Translations under genes and position numbers: made by a program
Part shown: positions 54,861-64,000 of the stretch, piece by piece
Layout: each line of letters begins with the position of its first letter
Numbering within the stretch: the stretch's first letter is position 1
Notes under the pieces: generated by a model
The model's input: only the letters and a program-made list of their open reading frames with translations
The model's database searches: none
What the model was told of the DNA's origin: nothing
Assembly (NCBI GenBank): GCA_016584305.1
Contig: JACEEZ010016232.1
Coordinates: 10,001-74,000, forward strand
DNA length: 64,000 nt
Direction of reading: 5' to 3'
Origin: Chionoecetes opilio
Lineage: Eukaryota > Arthropoda > Malacostraca > Decapoda > Majidae

Positions 54861-55302
54861 AAACCAGCTACAATTAAGTGTTGTCATGGTCAACATAGGC
54901 TTATCCAAAATGAAAATATACGAGTTTTACATTATTCATGGCGTTATAACGAGGATTGTTGGCAAAATAGAAGCATTCGATCACAGGTGTCCTACAACAT
55001 TCTACTAAATACTGTAAAGGAATGCTTCAAGGCGGGGGTGTATAGGTTAATATTACCTCCATGTATGCAAAGAGAAGGTAATATTAACCCATACACCCGC
55101 TTTGAAGCATTCCTCTACTGTATTTAGTAGAATGTTGTAGAACACCTGTGATCGAATGCTTCTATTTTGCCAACAATCCTCGTTACAACGCCACGAAAAA
55201 TGTAAAACTCGTATATTTTCAATTTACATAAGCCTATGTTGACCGTGATAACACTTAATTGTAGCTGGTTTGGTAGGGAATAATGGAAAATAAGTCGAGC
55301 CC

Positions 55303-55525
55303 AACACCCGTAGTATAGTGGTTAGCACGCTCGGTTCACAACCGAGAAGTCCCGGGGTTTGATCCCGGGGGGCGGATAGATGGGTGGTCTTTCAAAAAAC
55401 CCGAGCCCCTGTCCACCCAGCAGTGAAGGGTAGCCGGGGTTTTGTACCCCCCCGGGGGTGGTGGTTTCGGAAAACACTAATCTGCAGCGGTAGATCAACG
55501 CCTAGGCATTACCTCTAAACAACAA
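55303..55525 (+). mobile_element. tRNA-Val(CAC)-like SINE
   Basis: The tRNA-like head has an A box in TAGTATAGTGGTTAGCAC, an anticodon arm CTCGG-TTCACAA-CCGAG (anticodon CAC, valine) and a B-box-like GGTTTGATCCC. The acceptor stem does not close, and a body of about 140 bp follows, ending in an A-rich tail (AACAACAAAAAACAAAAAA). It is a SINE and not a tRNA gene. It interrupts the right arm of the foldback element; the left arm shows the empty site. Confidence 0.85.
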
Positions 55526-55669
55526 AAAACAAAAAAAACCCCCGACCCGAATTCTGAGTTCCCGGAAGTTCCCAGACGGCCACCAGATGGCAGATCGAGC
55601 TCAGTGTTCTAGAGTATTGCGGAAGTTCAAATTTGTTTGGGGATTTCCTGAAGACAAAAAAATTGCAGA

Positions 55670-57031
55670 TTTGTGTTTGCGATGTACTTCCACAAACCCA
55701 AACATATCTGCAAATTCCCAAGGGCCTTTCCTTGTCCCGCCAGGGTGAGTGGGTACACTGGGACGCCGCTAAAACACCCATTGCAAACATAAAAATACAA
55801 AATAACCAAGAGGGCAATTTTTAAGATTTTATGGGGTAAAATTTCACAGCAAAATAATCAAAAACAGCATCGCCAAAGGAAAATTTTAACCCCCCGCATA
55901 ACTTATGGGCCAATGTTGGTGCAATTTTTTTAGAATTTTTTAAATTTGCCAATGTTTTTGTTTTTCATGTGTTGGCAAATGTATGAAATTTTTGTGTTAA
56001 TTTCACAGCAAATAGAATGTTGCTAACCATATAAAATTTATATCCCCTCTATCTGTTTGCGTTTAGGCATTTTTTTTAACTTTTTTTTTTTTTAATTAAA
56101 CCCTTTTTTCACTTTTGGTTTTTCAAGTGTTTCAAATTCCATTAGTAAAAATTCCCCAAAAAAAAAAAATAAAAGATTGCTTAGCTATATCAAAATTTAA
56201 TCCCCCGCTACCTCCGTTACCCCCAGAACTCCCCCTTTCCCCCAAAATTTCACTTATTCTGGCCAAATATCCCCTTTTTAAAACTAAAAAGGAAGATAAA
56301 GCATAAAGGGGTAGGTAAATGTTTGATGAAGATGAGAAACTTCATCCCAAATCAACGAAAAAGTGACTAATCAGGGGATAAAAAAAAAAATAAAAACACG
56401 GCCACCCAGCCAGGCCTGAAACCCTAGAGCCTGTTTCCCAGGGTTTGGACTCTAAGGGCCCAAAAAGAGCGGTCTGTTTTCTGACATTTTTTGAGAGATT
56501 GGTCTTCATAAAGGGGGAACCCGAACCTCTCAAATGATTTTGGTCACCGAGCTACGAGTAAGGAGTCTGAGGGGGGGGCCTGATTTCAATAAATAAATAT
56601 TTTTTGGAATGTTTTCCCTTACTAATTATTCCCTCTTAGTTTGCACTGAAGTGATCAATTGAGTGAGGAGTCACAATGAGGATAGGGGGAAAAGTGAGCT
56701 AAGCATCTTGGGGTGCCGATCGTGAGGGGTGGGTATGAAAAAATTCAAATAAATCATTTTTTTAAACTTAAATGATTTGTAAAAATAAATTAATTTTCTA
56801 CTTGTTTTTCTTCAAATTTTTGCACTTGTTGCTTTGAAAATACCCAAAAATTGGTTTGCGGAAATAAAATTTTTAAAGAATTTGCGGGAGCGGTTGCGGA
56901 AAGTAAAGTTGGGGGTACCGGAATGCTTTTGCGTAAGTGGTTTTTTTCTTTTGCTGTGCCCATCAATACAAACCACCACACAAAAGAAAAAAAAGGGGAA
57001 TTTTTATACGGGGTATGACTTAAATGGTTGG

Positions 57032-57070
<39 letters not shown>
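55670..57070. other. Unassigned AT-rich stretch
   Basis: No recognised gene. A poly-T run (about 57,030-57,072) adjoins the next SINE and reads as its A-tail on the minus strand. Confidence 0.45.
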
Positions 57071-57072
<2 letters not shown>

Positions 57073-57074
57073 CT

Positions 57075-57372
57075 CCTAAGCGCCTGTGGGCGTGGTGCTG
57101 GGGGCTCGGGGAAAATTCTGGGGGTTTCCCTTTTAGGGCTGTGAGGTTTGGGCCCTCCCCCGTGGGGGCGCGGCGGTTTTTTATAGTACATAGGGGTCAT
57201 GCCGCCCCCCTATGTTCTCCGATGCACTCGCAATAGAAGAAAGGTAAATGGGCAGGGCAGGGGGTTCTTGGGCCACTCGACGCTGCAGAAAGGTTTGGTT
57301 TTCGTGGGGGTTGAACTCGGGTCACCGAAACCCCCAGCGGAGCGTTAACCCACTGCTACCGCCTCCCCTGTT
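57075..57372 (-). mobile_element. SINE family A, tRNA-derived, complete
   Basis: On the minus strand the tRNA-like head (about 57,372-57,295) has an A-box-like TAGCAGTGGGTTAACGC and a B-box-like GAGTTCAACCC. The body shared with 13,910-14,150 follows, then a poly(A) tail (poly-T on the plus strand, 57,030-57,072). Confidence 0.8.
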
Positions 57373-57384
57373 TGTTTGTGGGGA

Positions 57385-57608
57385 CATAAAAGTGAAAAGG
57401 GGGTTTGAAAAATTGAAAAGGCAACATCAAAGGGAAAAAAAAAATACAGCTTCCCATGGGAAGCATAAAAGCCGGAACAACCTTGATGCAAAGTGATTAA
57501 ATGGAAAAAAGTATTCAGGACTTCAAAGGCAAGTTTGGATAATTAATTTGGGAGGGGACAGACGAGCTAGCTTTTCCGTATTTTCAACTGGAAAATACCT
57601 AGGTAATA
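57385..57608 (+). mobile_element. CR1-like LINE 3' end
   Basis: Shares with 46,790-46,995 the blocks TACAGCTTCCC, GGAACAACCTTGATGCAAA, AGTATTCAGGACTTCAAAGG followed by CAAG, and the 3' terminus around AACTGG...TACCTAGGTAATAC. 5'-truncated. Confidence 0.85.
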
Positions 57609-59399
57609 CACTTATTTTACCCACACCCCGCCTCCAAAACAATGTCCTTGTGACCGGCCGTTCCAAGACTGACCAGTAGACCACAAAAGAAAAACAGGAA
57701 GTAGAGGGGATTGGAGTGAGTGGAGGGGAAGAGGTAGTATAGGTGCAGGGGGCAGGTGAAAAAAATGACCCTCGGGCCCACCCCTTAAAGATTTTAAAGG
57801 GAAAGGGGGCATCAGTGAAAACTAACTAACCAAAACTGCAAGAATCTCTTTAAATGCAAAAAAAAAAAAAAAAAATAAAAAAAAAATTTAAAGAAACTCT
57901 AAAGGGAAACTTTTATCTGTATGAACACAAATCGTTTATTTTTTCCCCCTTTCTCTGCTAAACCCCCTCCCTTACCCCCCTTCTCTGTCACTTGGGGGCG
58001 GGACAGTGTAGTCCCACAGACAGCCTCAAAAGACATACTATTTTGTACGTGATGATATTTCCTTTTTTTTGTTTTTTCTTTTCCATCATCTTGTCCTCCC
58101 CCACAGTTATTGCATTTTTCTAGTGATTAAAATGTTCATCTCATCCGATGTTTGCTCCTCATTATATACTCCATTGTAATCCTTTTTACCCCTGCTTCCC
58201 TTCCGGGCCCTTTTCCCCCACAGATGCTGACGAACTCCCTCGCTCAAGTCCCTAAACCTTTTGATCAGGACCCCCAGTGATGCTTCAAAATAATCATGCT
58301 TTCCCTTGGTCTGGACCCTGTTGTTCATACTAAAATAATTTCCCTACCAAACCCCCCTTTGCAAGGGTTTCCATGAGTGAGGGTGAGGGGTGAGTGGTGA
58401 GGGGATATCTTACGGGAAAGAATACGGGCTGGAGAGGGGTTTTGACAAGAATTTGGAGGATGTTTTGGGTTTTGGTTGTGATCGGGAATTTTGGTATATG
58501 AGGGGATCACAGGGGAAAATGAAGTGTCCAGTGAAGAGGGGGCAAAAAAATTTTTTTTAAGGATTTTAGTATATTGCTGAAAAAGGGAAATTGGGGTTTT
58601 GGGCCCGTAAAGAGGGGGAAAAGGTGGTGGGAAATTGGGAGGCTAGTATATTTCAAAAAAAAACATAATATAAAATATCTTTGGAAAACTGGCGATAAAC
58701 AAAAAAGAAGTTTGGTGGTGAAGGTTTAATTGGTGGTAGGAAAAGAGAGGATTTTCGGTATTCTACTTCCATTGGCTTTTGTGGTGTGATTGGGGGAGAG
58801 AGGGTGATTGTGGTGTTGTTTTCCAGAAACGAACGGGGTTAAGGAAGAAAGCAGTGTTTGTTTTTTTTACAATATAATTCAAACGAGAAAAGAAAGTTTA
58901 TCTATAAGGGTCGGTCTGTAAGAGAATGCTTGCTTATTTATATTTGAGTTTTTTGTTTTTGTTTTAAAAGGTGGGGAGAATGAGGGGTATTTTTTTTTTT
59001 CATTTTCGAAGATAATAATTTGATCCTGGAACTCAACCCGGTTTTTAAAAAAAAAAAATCAATTTTTTTTTGTGTGATGTGGTTTTATTTTTGTTTTGCA
59101 TGAGAGAATGAGGGAAAGATATATTTTTTTTTATATCAAATCAATAATTTTATTTTCCTAGCAATAGCTTTTTAAAAGGAAGTTTCTTGTTTTTTTATGG
59201 TAAAGTCTTTTTGTATTTTTTTTTGTGAGGGAAAGGGGAAAAAGTATTTTTGTCCCTATGAAGGCATAGACCACTGTTACCTGGACTTCACGCGACAATT
59301 TTTTAAATTGCGGGGCTGCATAGGGGCCCGGGGGGGCGCCCGAAAAAGAGATTGGGGTTTGGACTATCATATAACGGGTTTTTTAATCAGAAATTTTGG
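57609..59399. other. Unassigned stretch
   Basis: No recognised gene. Poly-A tracts near 57,858-57,890. A GT/GGT-rich part (about 58,370-58,830) is low in complexity. Confidence 0.45.
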
Positions 59400-59403
59400 T
59401 ATA

Positions 59404-60041
59404 CTGTAATTTGAAAGTTTGTTCTAAAATATTTCAAAAAAAAAAACAGTAAAACCGCAAAGAATGCCATTACGAGCTATAAAAAATAGCATGTTTAATT
59501 TTCATTAAAACTTTTGCCATTTAAAACTTTGCGAGTCAATTTTATCAGAAGGGTATAAATAAAGTGCAATTTTATACTTTCCTTGATGTATTTCGTTATC
59601 TGAAAAAATTTTTAAACCATCTAAATTACTTAAAAAATAAAAAAATCATCAATGGGGTAATTTCCGATTGTTTATTTTTTATTTACTTATATATTTCGTT
59701 TTCTGAAAATGAATTAGTACCATTTAAATTAGCGTTACCAAAATAAAAAACCCTCATCAATGGGGAAAAATACCGATTGATGATTTTATTTTTTTATTTA
59801 AACTTTAATTTTATGCATGGTTCAAATTCTTTGATCAGAAAACAAAATATACAAGGGAAATCAAAATAAAATTGCCTTTATGATACTTTTTCATGAAAAA
59901 TGACTCGAAAAGTTTAAATGGCGAGAGTTAAGTAAAATTTTAAGTTATCATATTTTCTTCATAGTCTCGAATGGATTTTTTTAGCGTGTTTTACTGTTTT
60001 TTTATTTGATAATTTATAAACAAGCTTTTACGAAATTACAG
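59404..60041. mobile_element. MITE with about 140-bp terminal inverted repeats, TSD TATA (or TA)
   Basis: Left end CTGTAATTTGAAAG pairs with right end CTTTTACGAAATTACAG. Inner blocks AAACAGTAAAAC (left) pair with GTTTTACTGTTTT (right), and GCCATTTAAAACTTTGCGAG (left) with CTCGAAAAGTTTAAATGGC (right). TATA at 59,400-59,403 and 60,042-60,045 is the candidate target duplication. No transposase; class II origin is inferred from structure. Confidence 0.85.
59585..59815. repeat. Tandem repeat, about 112-bp unit, 2 copies, inside MITE
   Basis: TTTCGTTATCTGAAAAAAT and TTTCGTTTTCTGAAAATGAA start the two units; each also has a CATCAATGGGG(T/A)AA and CCGATTG block. Confidence 0.85.
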
Positions 60042-60045
60042 TATA

Positions 60046-61955
60046 TCAATATACTAAAAACCAGTCTTATGATCCGTATAACATATATAAATCCGAGCGG
60101 CCCCCCACTTGGGGGCCCTTTGCGCGACGGGCCATTTTCCGTGCGCAGCCCGGATATAGTGGTCTTGGAAAAGGGCAAAATTTTCACATCACATTGCCTT
60201 TTTGTAGCTGTACAGTTTATGGGAATAATCGTGCCTTTGTGATGACAGACTCATGGAAACCTTAGCTGGTGCGTCGCCTTTAGTTAATGATTCTACCCCC
60301 ATAATACCCTCCTAAGGCCTGTTGTTCCCATTTCCCTTGGGGGTTTCTATTAATGAAGATGTCAATGACTGTTAGCAAAGGGGCTTCCTTTTGGGAAACA
60401 AATTGGGTGACAGATAAGCTCCTAATGTAATTTGAAAAAATGGGAAAAAACGTTTATTTGGTCCCGAACCCCTAAAAGTCAACCGTTTTCTTACTTTTTG
60501 GGGTTTGCGAAAAGCCTATCATTTTATCACCGGATACCGGGGGATAATTTTAAGGTGTGCTAAAAAATCCCCCAAAATTTTTATCCCTTAGTACGGGATC
60601 GTAGGAAAAATATGTTATGTATATAAGCTTTTGGGAGAGAAAACATTAAAAACATTTAAGAGAGCATTTCCAGGGGGAATATACTTGCTAAATGTAAAAT
60701 ATAGTCACCATATATAATTAAGTTGGGGGGCAAAGCAAAATTTCTAAAAAGGGAGAAAAATTATTGCTAAATTTTAAAAGAGGGTAGCATTGGTTGGTCG
60801 CCCAAAAGTGATTACGATTGTATCCCAAAATTTGGGAAACCCCCAAATCGAGACCTTACTGTTCCTGTATATTGGGTCACTGTTTTCGTTTCCCCCAGGA
60901 TGTGATGGCATGTCAAATTCATTTTTGTGATACTAGTTACTATGTGTAAGGAAAAATCGTGTGAGACTGTAAAGATATCCCCCTTTTTTGCTGTATGAAA
61001 GACAGCTGAAAGTAGAGTTAACTGGTGCTGGCTATAACGATCTTGGGTTTTTAATCTCAAAAGGCAAAAAAACTTGCTTTTCCCCCTCTCATGCTCCGAC
61101 CTGTTCGTTAGCAGAACACAGGTTGGTGCAATTGGTCTTTGGATTTTGTCAGCAGGGAAAAACCCCGGCTAGTTATCTTAACATCCCTTTCATGTGGTTG
61201 TGGGGGTCCTGCAAGGAAAAGGCCTAAAGTCCCACCCTCCGGAAGACAGGGGCGTAGGGGAATGTTTGTACTAGTGGCCTCACGGTTTTTGGGGCCCGGC
61301 CCGCAAAAAGATACTTGGTGGGAGGGAGGAAATCACATCCCTGAGGGTGTGGCCGATTGGCCCAGGCAAGGGAAGAAAAGGGGAGTTGTACCCTTGAGGG
61401 AAATGCCAGTTTTTTTCCATCGCCACCCCAAAGGTGTTAAAAAAGGCGTTTGGTAGGGGGGGGGGAAATGAGTTATGATTCTTCAGTTTCATGTTTGTTA
61501 TTCTTTATGAATAGGGTTTTTTTACCATGTTTTTTAGTACATGTTTATTATATGTATTTTATCAATTTTGGTTGCCCGTCAGTGACCAACTGAAATTGTT
61601 CAATTGGGCCGGTTTTAAGTTGTACTGGTTTTTAAGTGCCGGCCCCTCAATTATTTATTCCATTGCAAATTTTTTTTCTTTTTATGGATTTGCTTAGAAA
61701 TTTTTTGGGTTTAAAATTTTAAGATTGTGAAATTTGCAGGTAAAATAAAATTATAAAATCTGAAAATTTTTTGTATGCTAAAGATATGTAAATGTAATTA
61801 AGTCTGTAAGTATATGTGAGAAAGACCTACTTAGGTTTTGGAGAAGGGAAAGGGTTTAAGGTTTAAAAAAAAGAAATTCTCTTTTTCTGTAATGCGGTCC
61901 TCGGTAGCCTAGTAAATAGGGGGGATACGCTATGTTTTGCGTGGCCTCATAGGAA
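60046..61955. other. Unassigned stretch
   Basis: No recognised gene. The 105-codon frame at 61,139-61,456 is in damaged GC-rich sequence with no motif. Confidence 0.45.
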
Positions 61956-61959
61956 AATA

Positions 61960-62068
61960 AAAATAAAAAATACAAAGGCCTGGACTACACAAGTATTTTC
62001 CGATACCCAGCACAATACATCCCCCTTTCATCCCCATCCTGAAATTATCTAGCCTCTTTTTTAACCCC
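61960..62068 (-). mobile_element. CR1-like LINE 3' coding end fragment
   Basis: Minus-strand GAGGCTAGATAATTTCAGGA then TGGGGATGAAAGG matches the end of the LINE at 10,632-10,672. Too short to place further. Confidence 0.65.
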
Positions 62069-62069
62069 T

Positions 62070-63300
62070 AAAGCGCGACTTGCCATGGCCTTTGGGCACT
62101 CCTAAGAAAAAAAAAAAAGGGAACACAAAACCCGCTTTGTTCCAGTCCCCATAAGAAAACTAAAAAAATAAAAAAGAAAAGGGGGGGAGCCAATTTAGTT
62201 CAGGAGGGGCTTGTTCTTTCTTTTAAAAAAATTAAATCATAGGAAAATGAAAAAATAGAAACAGGTGAGATTCCAGAGTTACCATGAAAGGGAGAAAGAG
62301 AAAAATATGATTAAACCCTTTCATTTGGAAATGGACAAATAAGGATGAGAATGAGTAGAAAGTCTTGTGCACAGGGCCCGGGGGGGGGGAGGCATGCGTT
62401 AGCAAATCAGAAAAAGCAGTGAGCATGAAAAAAACGGTAGAAAAAGGGAAGAGAAGCAACATTGGGCGGGGATTAAGATTTGAAGACAGTAGTCAAGGAG
62501 GGAGTTGATGAGACGAAAAGCTTTGACTCAACCCTGTTTAAAAGAGCTGTAGAGTGGATCCCCCCCAAAAATGTGAGACAACTCCAACAGGGCGGATAAG
62601 CCCCCCGTAAACAAGCTTGGGAGGAGAAAAAAAAAACGCAGACGCCACAGACCCAATTCTAGAAGCTGTTTTAGCAGAATGAATGTGAATTTCCAGTTAG
62701 ATTTTTAGTAAAGGAAGCCTAGAAAAGTTCATTTAAAGAAGGACAGTTGATTATTTAAGAAGAGGGGATGTTATTGGAAGGTTTTGGGCGGAAAAAGGTG
62801 AAGAAATTGGGTTTTAGGCAATTTAAAAAACAAGGGTTTTTCTTTCCCCAAAACAAAAATTTTAGAAAAATCGAAGTTAGCCCCCGGGAATCACTCCCCT
62901 GATCACCGAGTATGCCCAATTGGGCGGCCGCCAAAATTTAAAAAGGTGGGGTAATTATTCGGCCGGAAAACTTGGCAACCTACTTTCCCGAGAATGACCC
63001 AAGGTCACACAAGGGTCGTGACTCGTGCCAGCGGAAGGTGAAGGTGCGAAAGGGCTCTCCCCATCGCGGGCAGAGGATTAAAGAGGAAGACCCTTGGGGC
63101 CTTTTTCTGTGAACACTTCCCGGATTTTCATAAACCGCAAAGCTCTTAATTTCAATAAATCATGAAAAACCACAGACTTTAGCAACAAATTTTTTTTTTT
63201 GCGGTTGCCCAAAAAAATATGGGGAAAAACATGATACACATTTAAATTTGTTTACGACTATACGAATCTGGGAAAAATCCCCCGTACAAGGATTTGCACA
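62070..63300. other. Unassigned stretch
   Basis: No recognised gene. Homopolymer damage throughout. Confidence 0.45.
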
Positions 63301-63309
63301 CAGGTATCC

Positions 63310-63480
63310 ACGTTTACGGGTTAAAACTCCCCTTACAAAGATACCCCTACCTCGGTGCTCTCCCGTCGCATTTGCCTTTGAGCCTATGGGGGGAAAACCC
63401 CCTTCCCGGGACACGGGGTGGGGGACTCCGGGGTTTTCACAGTTACCCTTCCCCGGTGTCCCCGTGTAGTATAGGGACTT
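63310..63480 (-). mobile_element. SINE family B, body fragment
   Basis: Minus-strand blocks AAGGGTAACTGTGAAAACCC, CGGAGT, CCCGTGTCC and AAATGCGACGGGAGAGCACC align in order with 14,600-14,695. The tRNA-like head was not found. Confidence 0.65.
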
Positions 63481-64000
63481 GTGCTTAAAGTAGTAAACAA
63501 AAGCTGGGGGTTTATGTGGCACGAAGCCCCCGGGCTTTTTGTATTGTTGGATTTTTTAGTAAGTAATTGGTAAAAGGTGAATGTCCTTTTGTCAGAACCC
63601 CCTTCTCTAGTTAGAGTGGATTCCCACCCTTTGCCCAAAACGAGGATATATTTTTTGAGTTACAAGGGGCGAAAATTTTCAAAATTTTTGCATTTAGCTT
63701 TCCCAGATTCCTGTAATGACCAATACCGAATACCTACTGTAAACACCACATGGGCCCCTTCAAGGGTTAAAAGGGTTTCCTTTTGGGTTTTATGCTTCTG
63801 TTGGTATTTTTTACGCTCATCTCAATGTTTTGAAAAGGGTTACAAGGTTTAGATCTTCGAGACATTTTGATCCCCGGGGGAAAATGACGGAAACATTCCG
63901 CAACCGAGCAAATACTGTACTGAAGCTCTCCAGCAGGGGGGGTACAGTTAAAAAAAGAGTGTTCGGATGCTACAAACCCTGTAGAGTATTTGGGGCACGT
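63481..64000. other. Unassigned stretch
   Basis: No recognised gene in the last 0.5 kb. Confidence 0.4.

Larger units (their letters stand above)
53045..55665. mobile_element. Foldback element with nested LTR and SINE
   Basis: The inner arms 54,861-55,058 and 55,076-55,271 are about 90% complementary around a 17-nt loop (GGTTAATATTACCT pairs with AGGTAATATTAACC). The pairing continues outward: CCCTACCAAAC (53,204-53,214) pairs with GTTTGGTAGGG (55,268-55,278). Farther out, a segment with AGCTCGATCTG (left about 53,117) pairs with CAGATCGAGCT (right about 55,588). The left arm is interrupted by a solo LTR at 53,215-54,860 and the right arm by a SINE at about 55,303-55,525. No transposase is present. 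Confidence 0.85.

Noticed and set aside
55303..55375. Functional tRNA-Val gene
   Set aside because: The anticodon arm is good, but the acceptor stem does not close and a SINE body with an A-rich tail follows.

Overview
The window looks like repeat-dense genomic DNA of an arthropod, most likely a decapod crustacean. The grounds are long (CA)n, (TA)n and (TG)n tracts, CR1-like LINEs with (CA)n tails, several tRNA-derived SINE families, Ty3/Gypsy elements (one with an insect-errantivirus-like Env remnant) and fragments of multi-copy metazoan gene families. No intact host gene, rRNA gene, operon or CRISPR array was found. Nearly every coding signal belongs to a mobile element and is broken. Long stretches (about 6.8-9.8, 13-17, 24-30.6, 47.2-54.2 and 55.5-64 kb) carry inflated homopolymers and dense frameshifts. 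Much of this looks like unpolished long-read consensus, so frameshifts there should not all be read as biology.

Layout. 0.65-6.7 kb: a minus-strand Ty3/Gypsy element (RT, RNase H, integrase, Env remnant) split by a 1.77-kb solo LTR. 6.8-10.75 kb: two plus-strand LINEs, then a 1-kb (TA)n tract. 12.0-13.3 kb: a long inverted-repeat element. 13.9-17.1 kb: SINEs and a LINE 3' end. 18.24-31.0 kb: a plus-strand Ty3/Gypsy element with both LTRs, interrupted near the gag-pol junction by a GC-rich conserved gene flanked by about 137-bp direct repeats. 31.0-33.4 kb: a SINE and the RNase H-bearing 3' part of an I/R1-like LINE. 34.3-37.4 kb: a LINE in two opposed halves, the first split by a 0.6-kb solo LTR. 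38.36-45.71 kb: a palindromic duplication of a conserved cysteine-rich-tailed protein gene. Its right arm holds a complete 5.1-kb non-autonomous LTR element whose interior carries a fragment of the ribosomal protein L23 (uL14) gene. 46.3-50.1 kb: two CR1-like LINEs head to tail. 53.0-55.7 kb: a foldback element holding a third, solo copy of the same LTR and a tRNA-Val-like SINE. 59.4-60.04 kb: a MITE. The rest is low-information or unassigned.

The genes do not form a pathway; the story is nesting. Several insertion junctions can be read directly: target-site duplications AGAAG, GCAG, AAAC and ATAT flank TG...CA-bounded LTRs, and for the AGAAG and GCAG sites the interrupted reading frame is continuous across the empty site. 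The most interesting items are the LTR element with the RPL23 fragment, the palindromic gene copy it landed in, and the direct-repeat-flanked conserved gene inside the second Gypsy element.
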